From an uncultured Anaerovibrio sp. (GTDB lineage Bacteria > Bacillota > Negativicutes > Selenomonadales > Selenomonadaceae), in NCBI GenBank assembly GCA_934203205.1, contig CAKPYV010000013.1, forward strand, positions 1 to 60,049: 60,049 bases of DNA, written 5' to 3'. The notes under the pieces were generated by a model. The model was given only the letters and a program-made list of their open reading frames with translations. It was not told where the DNA came from and did no database searches. A program made the translations under genes and the position numbers. Positions 8,201 to 17,813 of this stretch are shown here, piece after piece (within the stretch, counting starts at the first letter, position 1; each line of letters begins with the position of its first letter).

Positions 8201-8698
8201 TTAAACTTCCTCCAGATACTCCTTTACCATAGACAAAGCTTTTTCTGTAGCCGCCCAGCGCACCTGCTGTCTATCTCCAGCAAAGACATTGCGGGTAACC
8301 TTGGTGCCTGCCTGACCTGCCACAGCAATATATACCAAGCCTAGGGGCTTATCTGGAGTATCTCCTCCAGGACCAGCAATACCGGTAATGCCGGTGCCAA
8401 TATCTACATGAAGGCGCTTTCGTACTCCCTGGGCCATCTGTACAGCCACCTGAGAGCTAACTGCCCCTACAGTATCCAACACCTTGGCCTCTACCCCTAG
8501 CTGCTCTATTTTCACCTGATTGCTATAGGAAACAATGCCTCCCTGAACATAGGCAGAGCTGCCTGGCACGGCAGTAAGTCTGCCCATAAGCAGGCCTCCC
8601 GTACAGGATTCAGCACAGGCTATAGTATTATTTGACTTTTGAAGCATTTTCCCCACTACTGTTTCCAGTGAATCTGCTCCTTCATCCAATTTAAACAT
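8201..8698 (-). CDS. pncC: CinA C-terminal family nicotinamide-nucleotide amidohydrolase
   Basis: 165-aa enzyme corresponding to the C-terminal domain of CinA (PncC), which deamidates nicotinamide mononucleotide to nicotinate mononucleotide in the pyridine nucleotide cycle. Typical motifs are visible: AESCTGGLL near 29-37, VPGSSAYVQGGIVSYSN, and GITGIAGPGG near 105-114. The N-terminal MoCF-like domain of full CinA is absent, as in E. coli YgaD. The ATG at 8698 overlaps the end of rimO by 8 nt, which indicates translational coupling. Confidence 0.93.
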   Translation of the reverse strand: MFKLDEGADSLETVVGKMLQKSNNTIACAESCTGGLLMGRLTAVPGSSAYVQGGIVSYSNQVKIEQLGVEAKVLDTVGAVSSQVAVQMAQGVRKRLHVDIGTGITGIAGPGGDTPDKPLGLVYIAVAGQAGTKVTRNVFAGDRQQVRWAATEKALSMVKEYLEEV

Positions 8699-10022
8699 CA
8701 GCCAGCTCTCCTACTAAATCCTCAGTAAAGCCCTGTAGGATGCGAACCTTTACCATATCCCCCACCTTGCTGGTGGTATCATCTTCAATATATACATTGT
8801 CATCCACATCATCAGCCTGACGATAACTGCGTCCATAAGGCATACCTTCATCAGTATGGCCCTCTACCAGAACTTCCAGCACCTGTCCCTCCAGCTGCTG
8901 GTTCAGCTCCTGGGAAATCAAGCTCTGGGTTGCCTTCAAATCATGGTATCTATCCTCCATAATTTCCTCTGGCACCTGATTTGGCATTGCAGCTGCAGCA
9001 GTATCCTCCTCCTTGGAATAAGTAAAGATACCTACATGGTCAAAGCGCTGTTCCTCCAAAAAGGCCTTTAGCTCCTGATATTGTGCTTCTGTTTCTCCAG
9101 GGAAGCCCACTATAAAGGTAGAACGGATAACTACACCAGGAATGCGCTTTCTCAGCTTGGCCAGCAAAGTTGAAATTTCTTCCTTGGTATCCGGTCTATG
9201 CATAGCCCGAAGAATTTCATTGTTAGCGTGCTGGAGAGGAATATCCACATATTTAACCAGCTTTTCCTCCTGGGCAAGCAAATCTATCAGCTCATCAGTA
9301 AAGAATTTTGGATAGCTATAGAGAGTCCGCAGCCATTTTATATCCTTAATCTGGCACAAATCCTTGAGAAGTGCTGCCAAACTAGGCTTGCCATATAAAT
9401 CATGACCGTAATTGGTGGTATCCTGAGCAATAAGCACAATCTCTCGAACACCCTTGTCCACCAGCTGCTGTACCTCCTGATGAATATCCTCAATGGTACG
9501 GCTTCTAAATTTACCCCGAATCAAAGGAATAGCACAGAAAGCGCAACGATTATTACAGCCCTCCGCAATCTTAACATAGGCTGTATAGGCTGGCGTAGTA
9601 GGAATACGAGGTACAGAGGCATCGTAGATAATCTCATTCTCACTGTTAATCACTACCCGATTACCTGCCAAGGTTTCGTTAATAGCCTCCATAATACGAT
9701 TCCAGGAGCCAGTACCAATAATGCCATCTGCCTCTGGCAGATCATCCAAAAGCTCCTGACCATAACGCTGACCCAGACAGCCTGCAATAATAACAGATTT
9801 GCACTTACCCTTGCCTGGCTCCTTGTATTCTGCCATATTCAAAACTGTGGTAATGGACTCTGTCTTGGCAGATTCTATAAAAGCGCAGGTATTCACAATC
9901 AAAATATCTGCCTCTGCCGGATCATTTACCAGCTCTATACCATTTTGTTGAATAATGCCCAGCATAACCTCTGTATCTACAAGATTTTTCGAGCATCCCA
10001 GACTAATAAATCCTGCTTTCAA
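8691..10022 (-). CDS. rimO: Ribosomal protein S12 methylthiotransferase RimO
   Basis: 443-aa radical SAM enzyme that adds a methylthio group to the conserved aspartate of ribosomal protein S12. It has the N-terminal UPF0004 domain with its three cysteines (SLGCSKNLVD, VNTCAFIESA, AGCLGQRY), the radical SAM cluster motif EGCNNRCAFCAIP near 150, and a C-terminal TRAM domain (~370-440). GFISLGCSKN distinguishes it from MiaB. The start codon is TTG at 10022, with AGGAGG 10 nt upstream. The gene is coupled to pncC by overlap and follows the solute-binding protein gene at a 37-nt distance. Confidence 0.96.
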   Translation of the reverse strand: MKAGFISLGCSKNLVDTEVMLGIIQQNGIELVNDPAEADILIVNTCAFIESAKTESITTVLNMAEYKEPGKGKCKSVIIAGCLGQRYGQELLDDLPEADGIIGTGSWNRIMEAINETLAGNRVVINSENEIIYDASVPRIPTTPAYTAYVKIAEGCNNRCAFCAIPLIRGKFRSRTIEDIHQEVQQLVDKGVREIVLIAQDTTNYGHDLYGKPSLAALLKDLCQIKDIKWLRTLYSYPKFFTDELIDLLAQEEKLVKYVDIPLQHANNEILRAMHRPDTKEEISTLLAKLRKRIPGVVIRSTFIVGFPGETEAQYQELKAFLEEQRFDHVGIFTYSKEEDTAAAAMPNQVPEEIMEDRYHDLKATQSLISQELNQQLEGQVLEVLVEGHTDEGMPYGRSYRQADDVDDNVYIEDDTTSKVGDMVKVRILQGFTEDLVGELADV

Positions 10023-10059
10023 ATCTACGATTCCTCCTTATATATCTTTATCAAATTTA

Positions 10060-11085
10060 TCAATTATTTATTCTTACCTGCTTCACCCATTTATCCAGCA
10101 ATTCCTGCCGTTTTTCCCTTGGAAAATCAGCCAACTGATTGAATAGAGATGGATTCCGCACGGCCAGCTGCTTATAAGCCAAGGTAGTAGGATTGCAGGG
10201 AATAAAATAAAATTTATTGGTCTGCAAAACCAACATGGCTTCATCTGTTAACAGCCAATCGGCAAATTTCTTGGCCTGCTCACCGTGAGGAGCATCCAGG
10301 AGGATGCCTGTGCCTGTTAGCATATAGGCGGTTCCCTCCACAGGCTGAATTATCTTCAAAGGATAGCCATCCTCTATATAGCGCAAAATTTCGCTCTGTA
10401 CAGCCACAGCTATATCCACCTCTCCCATACCTGCCATACGGACCGGGGTAGATAAATATTTGGCATATTGCACCACATGGGGGTGAATCTGCTGCAGCAT
10501 GGCCATAGTTTTCTCCTCCCCAAATTGGGCTGTAAGGAAGAAATACAAATTAGCTGCGCTTTCTGCTGCCAGAAAATCTGTAATGCCAATGCGGATATCT
10601 GCCTTCCCTGCCAAATCCTGCCAGCCTAAAGGAAAATTGGCTGTCCGCTTCATATAATCCGTGTTGATACAGAACACCACAGGATCATACCAGGTGCCAA
10701 TCCAGTAGTCATTTGAGTCCTTTAGCTTGTTGCTAACAGAATCCCCATGGAGAGAACCATAGGGCACCAGCCAGCCTTCTCCAGCTGCCCGCCGCAGAAT
10801 ACGGCTATCTGTCAAAACCATATCTCCTCTGCCTGGCTTCTGCATTTGCTTAACTATATCATCCTCAGACATGGGCATGAAATTAACCTTAGTACGATAT
10901 TCTTTTTCATAAGCCTCAGCCAAATAACTGACATTTTCTGTTGGCAAGGTGGTATATACTGTAATTTCCCCTAACAGGCTGTTATTTTCCTTATGGGAAC
11001 CTGTACCGGATATATACATGGTACCTGTAATAACTCCCAGCATAATCACAAAGGAGGTTATGAGCAATATTGTATATCTCCTCAT
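10060..11085 (-). CDS. Extracellular solute-binding protein (ABC or iron-type)
   Basis: 341-aa periplasmic-binding-protein-fold protein, likely membrane anchored by an uncleaved or atypical N-terminal segment (TILLITSFVIMLGVITG). Family-like motifs include LLGEITVYTTLPTENVSYLAEAYEK, LTDSRILRRA and a closed C-terminal lobe with LLTDEAMLVLQ. It resembles binding proteins for Fe(III), phosphonate or thiamine-type ligands; no ligand can be assigned. There is no permease or ATPase nearby, so it is an orphan component. A TTG at 11106 is possible, but ATG 11085 has GGGAG at 11094-11098, 8 nt away, and gives a better signal sequence. Confidence 0.8.
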   Translation of the reverse strand: MRRYTILLITSFVIMLGVITGTMYISGTGSHKENNSLLGEITVYTTLPTENVSYLAEAYEKEYRTKVNFMPMSEDDIVKQMQKPGRGDMVLTDSRILRRAAGEGWLVPYGSLHGDSVSNKLKDSNDYWIGTWYDPVVFCINTDYMKRTANFPLGWQDLAGKADIRIGITDFLAAESAANLYFFLTAQFGEEKTMAMLQQIHPHVVQYAKYLSTPVRMAGMGEVDIAVAVQSEILRYIEDGYPLKIIQPVEGTAYMLTGTGILLDAPHGEQAKKFADWLLTDEAMLVLQTNKFYFIPCNPTTLAYKQLAVRNPSLFNQLADFPREKRQELLDKWVKQVRINN

Positions 11086-11110
11086 CCTTATCACTCCCAT
11101 ATTCAAAAGA

Positions 11111-11138
11111 AAATCCTGTAGGCAACCCTACAGGATTT
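11111..11138 (-). terminator. Terminator at the end of the dcw cluster
   Basis: Perfect 12-bp stem AAATCCTGTAGG (11111-11122) with CCTACAGGATTT (11127-11138) and a 4-nt loop. On the minus strand a TCTTTT run follows. It lies 45 nt after the ftsZ stop and marks the end of the division-gene transcript. Confidence 0.9.
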
Positions 11139-11182
11139 CAACTTGTTTCTATACTGTAGTTCTACAGCATATGAATTTTTCC

Positions 11183-12337
11183 TTACTTACGCATCCATAC
11201 AGGAATATCAATATTATTAACAGTAAAGAAATCCTGATTTGGCATACCCTTATCTGCATTGTTGCCAAAAGTGGAATTGCGCATACCATTACCAGCCTGC
11301 TGATTGCTATTGGCTGGCTGAGTTCCAAAGAACTGATGAGCATCTGTTGGCTGGCTAGGCTGCTGAGCCCCATTATCATCAAAGCGGGTAGCAACAACAG
11401 TAGCCAAAATCTTGTCTCCCATGCTTTCATCTACAGAGACACCCCAGACGATTTCTGCATCCACATGGGCAGCCTCTCGAATGGCTTCACTGGCCTCAGT
11501 CATTTCAGCCATGTTCAGACGAGATTCCACACCCTTGAAGTTAATAATAACGCTTCTTGCCCCCTGCACAGAAACCTCCAAAAGTGGAGAACCTACAGCT
11601 GCCTTTACTGCTTCCAGACAGGCATTATCACCAGTACCCTCGCCAATACCCATCAGAGCTGGGCCTGCATCACTCATGATAGTATCTACATCAGCAAAAT
11701 CTACATTAATAAAGCCAGACTCGTTAATCAGGTCGGCAATACTCTGAACACCCTGACGTAGAATATCATCTACAGCATGGAAAGCCTCCGTGAACGGAGT
11801 ATTTCGGTCAATAATGGTCAACAGCTTTTCGTTAGGGATGGTAATGATACTATCTACATGCTGAGACAACTTGGCTACACCATCCTCAGCCCGACGCCCA
11901 CGCATCAGGCCCTCAAAACGAAACGGCTTGGTAACAACTGCTACTGTAAGGGCACCAATTTCTCTAGCACACTCAGCTACTACTGGAGCTGCACCGGTGC
12001 CAGTACCGCCACCCATACCAGCAGCAATAAATACCATATCGGCCCCCTCCAGAGCCGCCTTGATTTCATCACGATTTTCCTCAGCAGCCTTGGCACCTAC
12101 CTCTGGGCGGGCACCTGCCCCTTTACCCTCAGTAGCCTTACGGCCAATCTGAATACGTACAGGAGCCAAGGACTTTTCCAACACCTCAGCATCTGTATTA
12201 ATAACAATAAATTCGACTCCCTGAATACCGGAGGATACCATACAGTTAACAGCATTGTTGCCACCGCCGCCAACACCAACGACCTTTATGACAGTATTCA
12301 GATCATCTACATTGAATTCTGCAAAATCAATTCCCAC
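11183..12337 (-). CDS. ftsZ: Cell division protein FtsZ
   Basis: 384-aa tubulin-like GTPase that forms the division ring. The GTP-binding signature GGGTGTG is near residue 110, the T7 catalytic loop NVDFADVDTIM near 205, and the C-terminal tail is a Q/N/P-rich linker ending in the conserved peptide DIPVWMRK that binds membrane tethers. The start codon is GTG at 12337, preceded by GGAGGA. It is the last gene of the cluster. The partner ftsA, usually directly upstream, is not present; sbp precedes it instead with about 100 nt between. Confidence 0.98.
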   Translation of the reverse strand: MGIDFAEFNVDDLNTVIKVVGVGGGGNNAVNCMVSSGIQGVEFIVINTDAEVLEKSLAPVRIQIGRKATEGKGAGARPEVGAKAAEENRDEIKAALEGADMVFIAAGMGGGTGTGAAPVVAECAREIGALTVAVVTKPFRFEGLMRGRRAEDGVAKLSQHVDSIITIPNEKLLTIIDRNTPFTEAFHAVDDILRQGVQSIADLINESGFINVDFADVDTIMSDAGPALMGIGEGTGDNACLEAVKAAVGSPLLEVSVQGARSVIINFKGVESRLNMAEMTEASEAIREAAHVDAEIVWGVSVDESMGDKILATVVATRFDDNGAQQPSQPTDAHQFFGTQPANSNQQAGNGMRNSTFGNNADKGMPNQDFFTVNNIDIPVWMRK

Positions 12338-12438
12338 GAAAATTCCTCCACAAACAGCACAATTTATCTAAATATTTTCCATTACACCTATTACGTTCTA
12401 ACATTATATCATTTTTCTCACAATTGTGCTATAAAAAT

Positions 12439-12771
12439 TTAATGTTTTTTCAGCAAATATTGGCGAATCCGTCCCAAATTACTAAAAATTCTAAATCCCA
12501 AGGCCAAAAGAGCTACATAATACAAATCTATTCCCAGATGATCACCTACATAAACAAGAAATGCAGCCAACAAGGCATTAGAAAAAAAACCGGAGATAAA
12601 AATCTTATCATCAAAATTTCCTTCTCCCGCCGCCCTAAGGCCACCAAAAACGGAATCCAGTGAGGCCAACAGGGCAATGGAAAACAGCTTAGAATAGGCC
12701 ACTGGAATGCTCCAGGGCACCAAAAAGCCCAGAGCCAGCCCCAAGGCCAGACCACAAATTGCCAGAATCAT
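12439..12771 (-). CDS. sbp: Small basic protein Sbp (DUF1290)
   Basis: 110-aa membrane protein of the DUF1290 family found in the dcw cluster of many Firmicutes and Actinobacteria; its exact role is unknown. Three hydrophobic helices (about 1-20, 27-45, 58-95) surround the conserved stretch ALLASLDSVFGGLRA. The C-terminus is basic (RIRQYLLKKH). It overlaps the DUF881 gene by 4 nt (12768-12771), so the two are translationally coupled. Confidence 0.93.
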   Translation of the reverse strand: MILAICGLALGLALGFLVPWSIPVAYSKLFSIALLASLDSVFGGLRAAGEGNFDDKIFISGFFSNALLAAFLVYVGDHLGIDLYYVALLALGFRIFSNLGRIRQYLLKKH

Positions 12772-13463
12772 TTTCCTTCCTCCTGTTTAGCCGATTGGGT
12801 TGCATACTTATAGGTTATTGGATTCTTATAGGCCGGAATCCATACATTATTTGAGCTTTGCAACGTCATATTGATTCCCCAGACCTTTAGGGTGTCTGCC
12901 ACGCCTCCCCGCATATTGATGGCATTTTCCAAATCATGAATGCTGCCAATGGCGCGAATTTCAAAGGGAGGTGCTGAACGCACATTATTTACAGAAACCG
13001 TAGGTCCGGCACATCTTATTTCTGAGGTAGCGGTAAGTCTTTGTCCGTTAATGGAAATAGCCTCTGCCCCTGCTGCCCGCAGCTCATTAATAACCTTAAG
13101 CAAATCCTCATCATGCACCAGATAGAGATTCATATCCTCCCCAGCTGTACTTTTCTGGGAGCTGTCATCAATGGTAATAATAATTCCAGTCCCCTCTACA
13201 GCGGTGCTGCCAGAAAGCAGCACAATATCCTGAGCCATTTTTTGGCTGTGCTCTTCACCGGAGCTATTGCGAATATCATTCAGCTCATCCTGCAGGGACT
13301 GATTTTCATTCTCCAGCTTCTGTAATCTTTCTGTCAAAACCTCTACACGCTGTAGAGGTTTACTATCCTTAATGTCCTGTGTAGTACGAAATTGTATCGC
13401 CAACATGAAGCCCAGAACCATACAGACACAGGCTATGGATAGTCGGCCCTTTTCAAATCTCAT
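12768..13463 (-). CDS. DUF881 family protein (YlxW-like)
   Basis: 231-aa bitopic membrane protein. An N-terminal anchor (~8-24) is followed by a coiled coil (~35-70, LQKLENENQSLQDELNDI) and the DUF881 extracytoplasmic domain (~80-215) with VEGTGIIITIDDSS and LRAAGAEAISINGQRL. Members accompany ftsQ and sbp in Firmicutes division clusters; the function is not established. It starts 53 nt after ftsQ and overlaps sbp. Confidence 0.92.
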   Translation of the reverse strand: MRFEKGRLSIACVCMVLGFMLAIQFRTTQDIKDSKPLQRVEVLTERLQKLENENQSLQDELNDIRNSSGEEHSQKMAQDIVLLSGSTAVEGTGIIITIDDSSQKSTAGEDMNLYLVHDEDLLKVINELRAAGAEAISINGQRLTATSEIRCAGPTVSVNNVRSAPPFEIRAIGSIHDLENAINMRGGVADTLKVWGINMTLQSSNNVWIPAYKNPITYKYATQSAKQEEGK

Positions 13464-13516
13464 CTCCCATATCTCCTTTCTACCAAAAGCTCCCCTACCC
13501 TAGGCAGGAGATATAC

Positions 13517-14245
13517 TCATTGACGCAGACGCACTGAGTATACATCATATCTGGCATCAACGTATTCAATAGGATGCTTGGTCTGTTGCAGTTCCTTAAG
13601 AACACTAATTGTCACATCCACCTTATCCAGCAGCTGTTCCAGACTTCCCAAACGAATCTGAACAGAGCCGGCATAAAGCAACACATCCTGAGGATTGGCT
13701 ATATTTATCTCCGACAGAGATTGAATACTGCTATCCTCCAGCATGGATAAAAAACTCAGAACCTTTCTGATATTTTCATCCTCAATAACATCACCTACAA
13801 ATAAATCTGCCACACTGGCACCGCTAATCATGGGCACAGGCATCTGCCGCAGAGTTCTATGGGCATCCAGAACAATGCCGTCCTTCCCTGCCTCCAGATA
13901 ACCATATTCGCATTTTATTAAGGCCAAAGGCACCCGCTCGTTGATTTCTATATTCAACTGGCTAGGAAAGGATCTTTGCACCAAAGCCTGATCTATTCTC
14001 AAATCCTTCTCCAGATTTCTCCGTATTTCGTCAGTTTGGAGCTGAAAGAGATTCTCACCAGTTCTAACACCGGCAATGCGAATAACATCCTCAGGCTGCA
14101 CATAGCGGCAGCCACTTACATCAATATTTCTGAGGACAAATATAGGCGAAAGGGCACAGGCCAGTACCCCAAGCACCACCACAAGTCCTGTGAGAATTAC
14201 GGCCACAGAGCTTTGGGAGATAATCTTATGCTTGCGTCCATCCAT
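13517..14245 (-). CDS. ftsQ: Cell division protein FtsQ/DivIB
   Basis: 242-aa divisome assembly protein. There is a short cytoplasmic basic start (MDGRKHK), one transmembrane helix (~14-36), a POTRA domain (~37-105, beginning LRNIDVSGCRYVQPEDVI) and the extracytoplasmic beta domain to the end. It connects early ring proteins to the late peptidoglycan synthesis proteins. It lies between ddl and the DUF881 gene with short gaps, consistent with one operon. Confidence 0.93.
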   Translation of the reverse strand: MDGRKHKIISQSSVAVILTGLVVVLGVLACALSPIFVLRNIDVSGCRYVQPEDVIRIAGVRTGENLFQLQTDEIRRNLEKDLRIDQALVQRSFPSQLNIEINERVPLALIKCEYGYLEAGKDGIVLDAHRTLRQMPVPMISGASVADLFVGDVIEDENIRKVLSFLSMLEDSSIQSLSEINIANPQDVLLYAGSVQIRLGSLEQLLDKVDVTISVLKELQQTKHPIEYVDARYDVYSVRLRQ

Positions 14246-14271
14246 GCTAACCCATCCTTATATTTATTAAT

Positions 14272-15207
14272 TTAGTCCTGATAGCCTGCCATAGCCAAAA
14301 TTTTGGCGCACAAATCTGGGAACTGAATCCCGGCAGCCCGTCCTGCATCTGGCACCAAAGAGGTTTCTGTCATACCTGGCACTGTATTGATTTCAATGGC
14401 ATAAGGCTCATTCAGCTCATCCAGCATAAAGTCCACTCTAGCCATGCCTACACAGCCACACACTGCAAAGGCTCTGATTGCTATATCCTCAACCGCCTTG
14501 CTAACCTCTGCTGGCAAAGGTGCTGGAATAATGTGAGCAGAAGCTCCTGCCTTATATTTAGTCTCATAATCATAACGGCCGGTAACAGTAGTAATCTCAA
14601 TAATAGGCAAAGCTTCCTGATGCTCTTCATTGCCCCAAACTGCCACTGTCAGCTCCCTACCTTTGATAAATTCCTCTACCAGAATCTCATGGTCATACTT
14701 GAAGGCTTCCTCCAAGGCTGCCTCCAGCTCCTCTGGCTGTTCCACAATTACCACGCCAATGCTGGAACCCTGAGAGGAGGCCTTGACTACCACTGGTACA
14801 CCAAATTCCTCAATAATCTCCTGCGCCAGATTACGCTTGCTGTATTCAAAACGGAAATAGGTGTGGGCTCTAGGGGTTGGAATCCCCTCAGCCATAAAAA
14901 ATCTCTTGGTAGCTACCTTGTCCATAGTAACAGCTGCCGCCATAACTCCAGAGCTGGTATAAGGAATGCCCATCATATCCAAAGTACCCTGAATAATGCC
15001 ATCCTCGCCGTATTTGCCGTGAAGCGCATTAAAGACAAAATCGGCTCCACTAGCCTTTATCTGTTGTGGGAAATTAGGTGGATCCAGCTCCAAGGCCTCT
15101 GCCTGATATCCCTTTTCCAGCAAGGCATGCAAAATAGCCTTGCCGCTGCGGCGAGAAACCTCTGCCTCTGTAGATGGTCCCCCCATTACAACTACTATCT
15201 TCTTCAT
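14272..15207 (-). CDS. ddl: D-alanine--D-alanine ligase
   Basis: 311-aa ATP-grasp enzyme that joins two D-alanines for the peptidoglycan stem peptide. Typical features include VVMGGPSTEAEVS at the N-terminus, FNALHGKYGEDG near 58-69, VVVKASSQGSSIGV near 140 and the metal-binding end EINTVPGMTETSLVP. Length is normal. The start follows GGAGATATTTT. It sits directly after murC with 31 nt between them; murB, often found here, is absent. Confidence 0.96.
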   Translation of the reverse strand: MKKIVVVMGGPSTEAEVSRRSGKAILHALLEKGYQAEALELDPPNFPQQIKASGADFVFNALHGKYGEDGIIQGTLDMMGIPYTSSGVMAAAVTMDKVATKRFFMAEGIPTPRAHTYFRFEYSKRNLAQEIIEEFGVPVVVKASSQGSSIGVVIVEQPEELEAALEEAFKYDHEILVEEFIKGRELTVAVWGNEEHQEALPIIEITTVTGRYDYETKYKAGASAHIIPAPLPAEVSKAVEDIAIRAFAVCGCVGMARVDFMLDELNEPYAIEINTVPGMTETSLVPDAGRAAGIQFPDLCAKILAMAGYQD

Positions 15208-15238
15208 AAAATATCTCCTGCCATATAGCCCTAAGTTA

Positions 15239-16609
15239 TTATTTATTTAATAATTCAACCAATTCCTCGCCAGATTTCACAATATCCCCAGCACCCATGG
15301 TCATAATCAAATCCCCTGGCTGAGCAATGGACTGCAAATAGCCAGCAATCTCCTTTTTATCCTGAATATAAACAGGTTTCTTGCCAGTCTGCTCCACAAC
15401 CTCTTTTACTAACAGCTCACCGTCAATCCCAGGAATAGGATCTTCTCCCGCAGAATAAACATCTGTCAAAATCAGCATATCTGCCTCCTGGAAGCAGCTG
15501 CCATATTCCTTCTGTAACAGCTGGGTACGGCTATAACGATGAGGCTGGAAAGCACAGATTAATCTACCTGGCTTAGTCTGGCGGGCAGCCTTCAAGGTGG
15601 TAGCAATCTCAGTTGGATGATGTGCATAATCATCCACTACCCAAATGCCATTAATCCGTCCCTTGGTCTGGAAACGGCGCTTGGCTCCGTGGAACATAGA
15701 AAGTCCCTCTGCCATAGCAGGTACAGTCTGCCCCAGCTCCACACCGGTAACAATAGCAGCCATAGCATTCAAAACATTATGTCTGCCAGGCACATGCAAG
15801 CGAACCTGTCCCAAATTCTCGCCCTTGTGAACTACCTCAAAAACAGTGCCATCTGTATCAATGTGAATATTAACAGCCTGATAATCAGCCTCATGGTCAA
15901 TGGCATAGGAAATACATCTAGTCTTTACATTCTTGACAAGATTTCTAATGTTCTCATTGTCAAAGCAAACTACGCCAAAGCCCTCTGGACGCACCTGGTT
16001 CAAGAACTGGGTAAAGGCCTTGATAATATTCTCCATAGTGCCATAATGATCCAAATGATCATCCTCCACATTGGTTACAATGCCTACATAAGGATAATAT
16101 TTCAGGAAAGTGCCGTCACTTTCATCAGCCTCAGATACCAGATAATCACTTTTGCCCAATCTGGCATTGCTGCCCAGATAATCTACCTCGCCGCCAATGA
16201 TAATACTAGGAGATACCCCCTCGTAATCCAAGGCTACCCCCAGCATGGAGGTAGTTGTGGTTTTGCCATGAGCACCTGCTACAGCAATGCCCTTGGAATT
16301 ATTAATCAAGAAAGCATTTACATCTGAGCGATGCAGCTTTTTCAGTCCCAGACGAGCTGCCTCTACCACCTCTGGATTGGTATCCCGAATAGCAGTAGAA
16401 ACCACAATAGCCTCTGCCCCCTGTACATTTTCGGCTTTCTGACCAATATATATCTTAGCCCCCAGTTTAGCCAACACCTCGGTCATGGCTGATTCCTTAA
16501 CATCAGAGCCAGAAACCTCGTAGCCTTTCTCTGCCAAAATTTTGGCCAAAGCACTCATGCCTGCTCCGCCAATACCTACAAAATGTATTTTTTTCAGTCC
16601 TGTTAACAA
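15239..16609 (-). CDS. murC: UDP-N-acetylmuramate--L-alanine ligase
   Basis: 456-aa cytosolic Mur ligase that adds L-alanine to UDP-MurNAc. The N-terminal nucleotide domain has HFVGIGGAGMSALA; the ATP site is VAGAHGKTTTTSML near 110; further motifs are SEADESDGTFL and VVDDYAHHPTEI, the MurC-type signature. It starts at TTG 16609 with GGGAAG upstream. It is cotranscribed with murG (48 nt upstream) and ddl. Confidence 0.97.
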   Translation of the reverse strand: MLTGLKKIHFVGIGGAGMSALAKILAEKGYEVSGSDVKESAMTEVLAKLGAKIYIGQKAENVQGAEAIVVSTAIRDTNPEVVEAARLGLKKLHRSDVNAFLINNSKGIAVAGAHGKTTTTSMLGVALDYEGVSPSIIIGGEVDYLGSNARLGKSDYLVSEADESDGTFLKYYPYVGIVTNVEDDHLDHYGTMENIIKAFTQFLNQVRPEGFGVVCFDNENIRNLVKNVKTRCISYAIDHEADYQAVNIHIDTDGTVFEVVHKGENLGQVRLHVPGRHNVLNAMAAIVTGVELGQTVPAMAEGLSMFHGAKRRFQTKGRINGIWVVDDYAHHPTEIATTLKAARQTKPGRLICAFQPHRYSRTQLLQKEYGSCFQEADMLILTDVYSAGEDPIPGIDGELLVKEVVEQTGKKPVYIQDKKEIAGYLQSIAQPGDLIMTMGAGDIVKSGEELVELLNK

Positions 16610-16656
16610 AAGAAATCTTCCCTTCTGCTCTATATACTATTTGCTTGTCAACATTC

Positions 16657-17778
16657 CTAGCAGTTCTGCCTGCCACGAGCCAGTTCAATAATCAGCTCGC
16701 TAATGGTATCTGCTGCCTCCGGTCTGCCCAATTTGGCACTGGCCTTTGCCATTGCCTGTAATTTCTCAGGCTTGCCAATCAGCTCATCAATAGCCTGAAT
16801 AAGTCCCTGAGCTGTCAAATCCTTGTTCAATATAACTCTGGCAGCACCAGCCTTTTCCACAGCTCTGGCATTGTATTCCTGATGATTTTCAGCTGCATAA
16901 GGATAAGGAACCAGAATAGCTGGTATTCCCTTGGCCGTTAATTCTGCCAGTCCGGTAGCCCCTGCCCGGAAAATAGCTAAATCAGCTATGGCCATAGCCT
17001 GAGGCATATTGTAGAGATAAGGCTTCACCTTGATATTGTCTGCCTGCTGTAAATCCAGTCCAGCTGCAGAGATTCTGCTTATAATATCCTCATATTCACC
17101 CTTGCCAGTGGCATGAAGTATCTGCACATCCCTACGGCCTGCATAATGCTTCAACACCTCTACCATAGCCCGATTAATGGTTCTGGCACCACGACTGCCA
17201 CCAGATACTAAAATAGTTGTGGTGCCTGGACGCAGATCAAAGGCCTCATAATCAGCCTCCTGCCGCTGTGCCATAACCTCCTGACGAATAGGATTGCCCG
17301 TAAATACCACCTTTTTAGCAGGAAACGCTCCATTGGCCTCCTGATAGCCAGTGGCTATTTTATTCACAAATTTGGAAAGGATTTTGTTGGTAATACCGGG
17401 AATAACATTCTGCTCCTGTATCAAGGATGGTATTCCCAGCAGGCTGGCAGCCATTAACACCGGGCCACATACATAACCTCCAGTGCCCACAACCACATCT
17501 GGCTGGAATTTCCGCACAATTCCCATAGCCTTGCCTACGCCCTTGATAGCTCTGGCCGCCCTAAGCAGGTTTTCAGGACTAAGGCTGCGCTTAAATCCCT
17601 GCAAATCTACTGTAGCAAAGGGGATACCCTCCTTGGGAATAATATCTGCTTCCAGACCAGCATGGGTGCCTACATAAAGCACCTCCAGCTTATCTACCTT
17701 TTGTTGTAATGTACGAATCAAGGTAAGGGCTGGATAAATATGTCCTCCAGTTCCCCCACCTGAAACTATTATCTTCAT
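16657..17778 (-). CDS. murG: Undecaprenyldiphospho-muramoylpentapeptide beta-N-acetylglucosaminyltransferase
   Basis: 373-aa GT28 glycosyltransferase that converts lipid I to lipid II at the inner membrane face. It has the glycine-rich loops VSGGGTGGHIYPAL (start) and VGTGGYVCGPVL (~100), and the UDP-GlcNAc-binding region SGGSRGARTIN and RAGATGLAEL (~270). A TTG at 17787 could add three residues; ATG 17778 gives the usual family N-terminus. In most dcw clusters ftsW precedes murG; here murD does, with only about 35 nt between them. Confidence 0.97.
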   Translation of the reverse strand: MKIIVSGGGTGGHIYPALTLIRTLQQKVDKLEVLYVGTHAGLEADIIPKEGIPFATVDLQGFKRSLSPENLLRAARAIKGVGKAMGIVRKFQPDVVVGTGGYVCGPVLMAASLLGIPSLIQEQNVIPGITNKILSKFVNKIATGYQEANGAFPAKKVVFTGNPIRQEVMAQRQEADYEAFDLRPGTTTILVSGGSRGARTINRAMVEVLKHYAGRRDVQILHATGKGEYEDIISRISAAGLDLQQADNIKVKPYLYNMPQAMAIADLAIFRAGATGLAELTAKGIPAILVPYPYAAENHQEYNARAVEKAGAARVILNKDLTAQGLIQAIDELIGKPEKLQAMAKASAKLGRPEAADTISELIIELARGRQNC

Positions 17779-17813
17779 AGCTTTCAATAACCTACCTCTT
17801 GCTTGTTGTGACC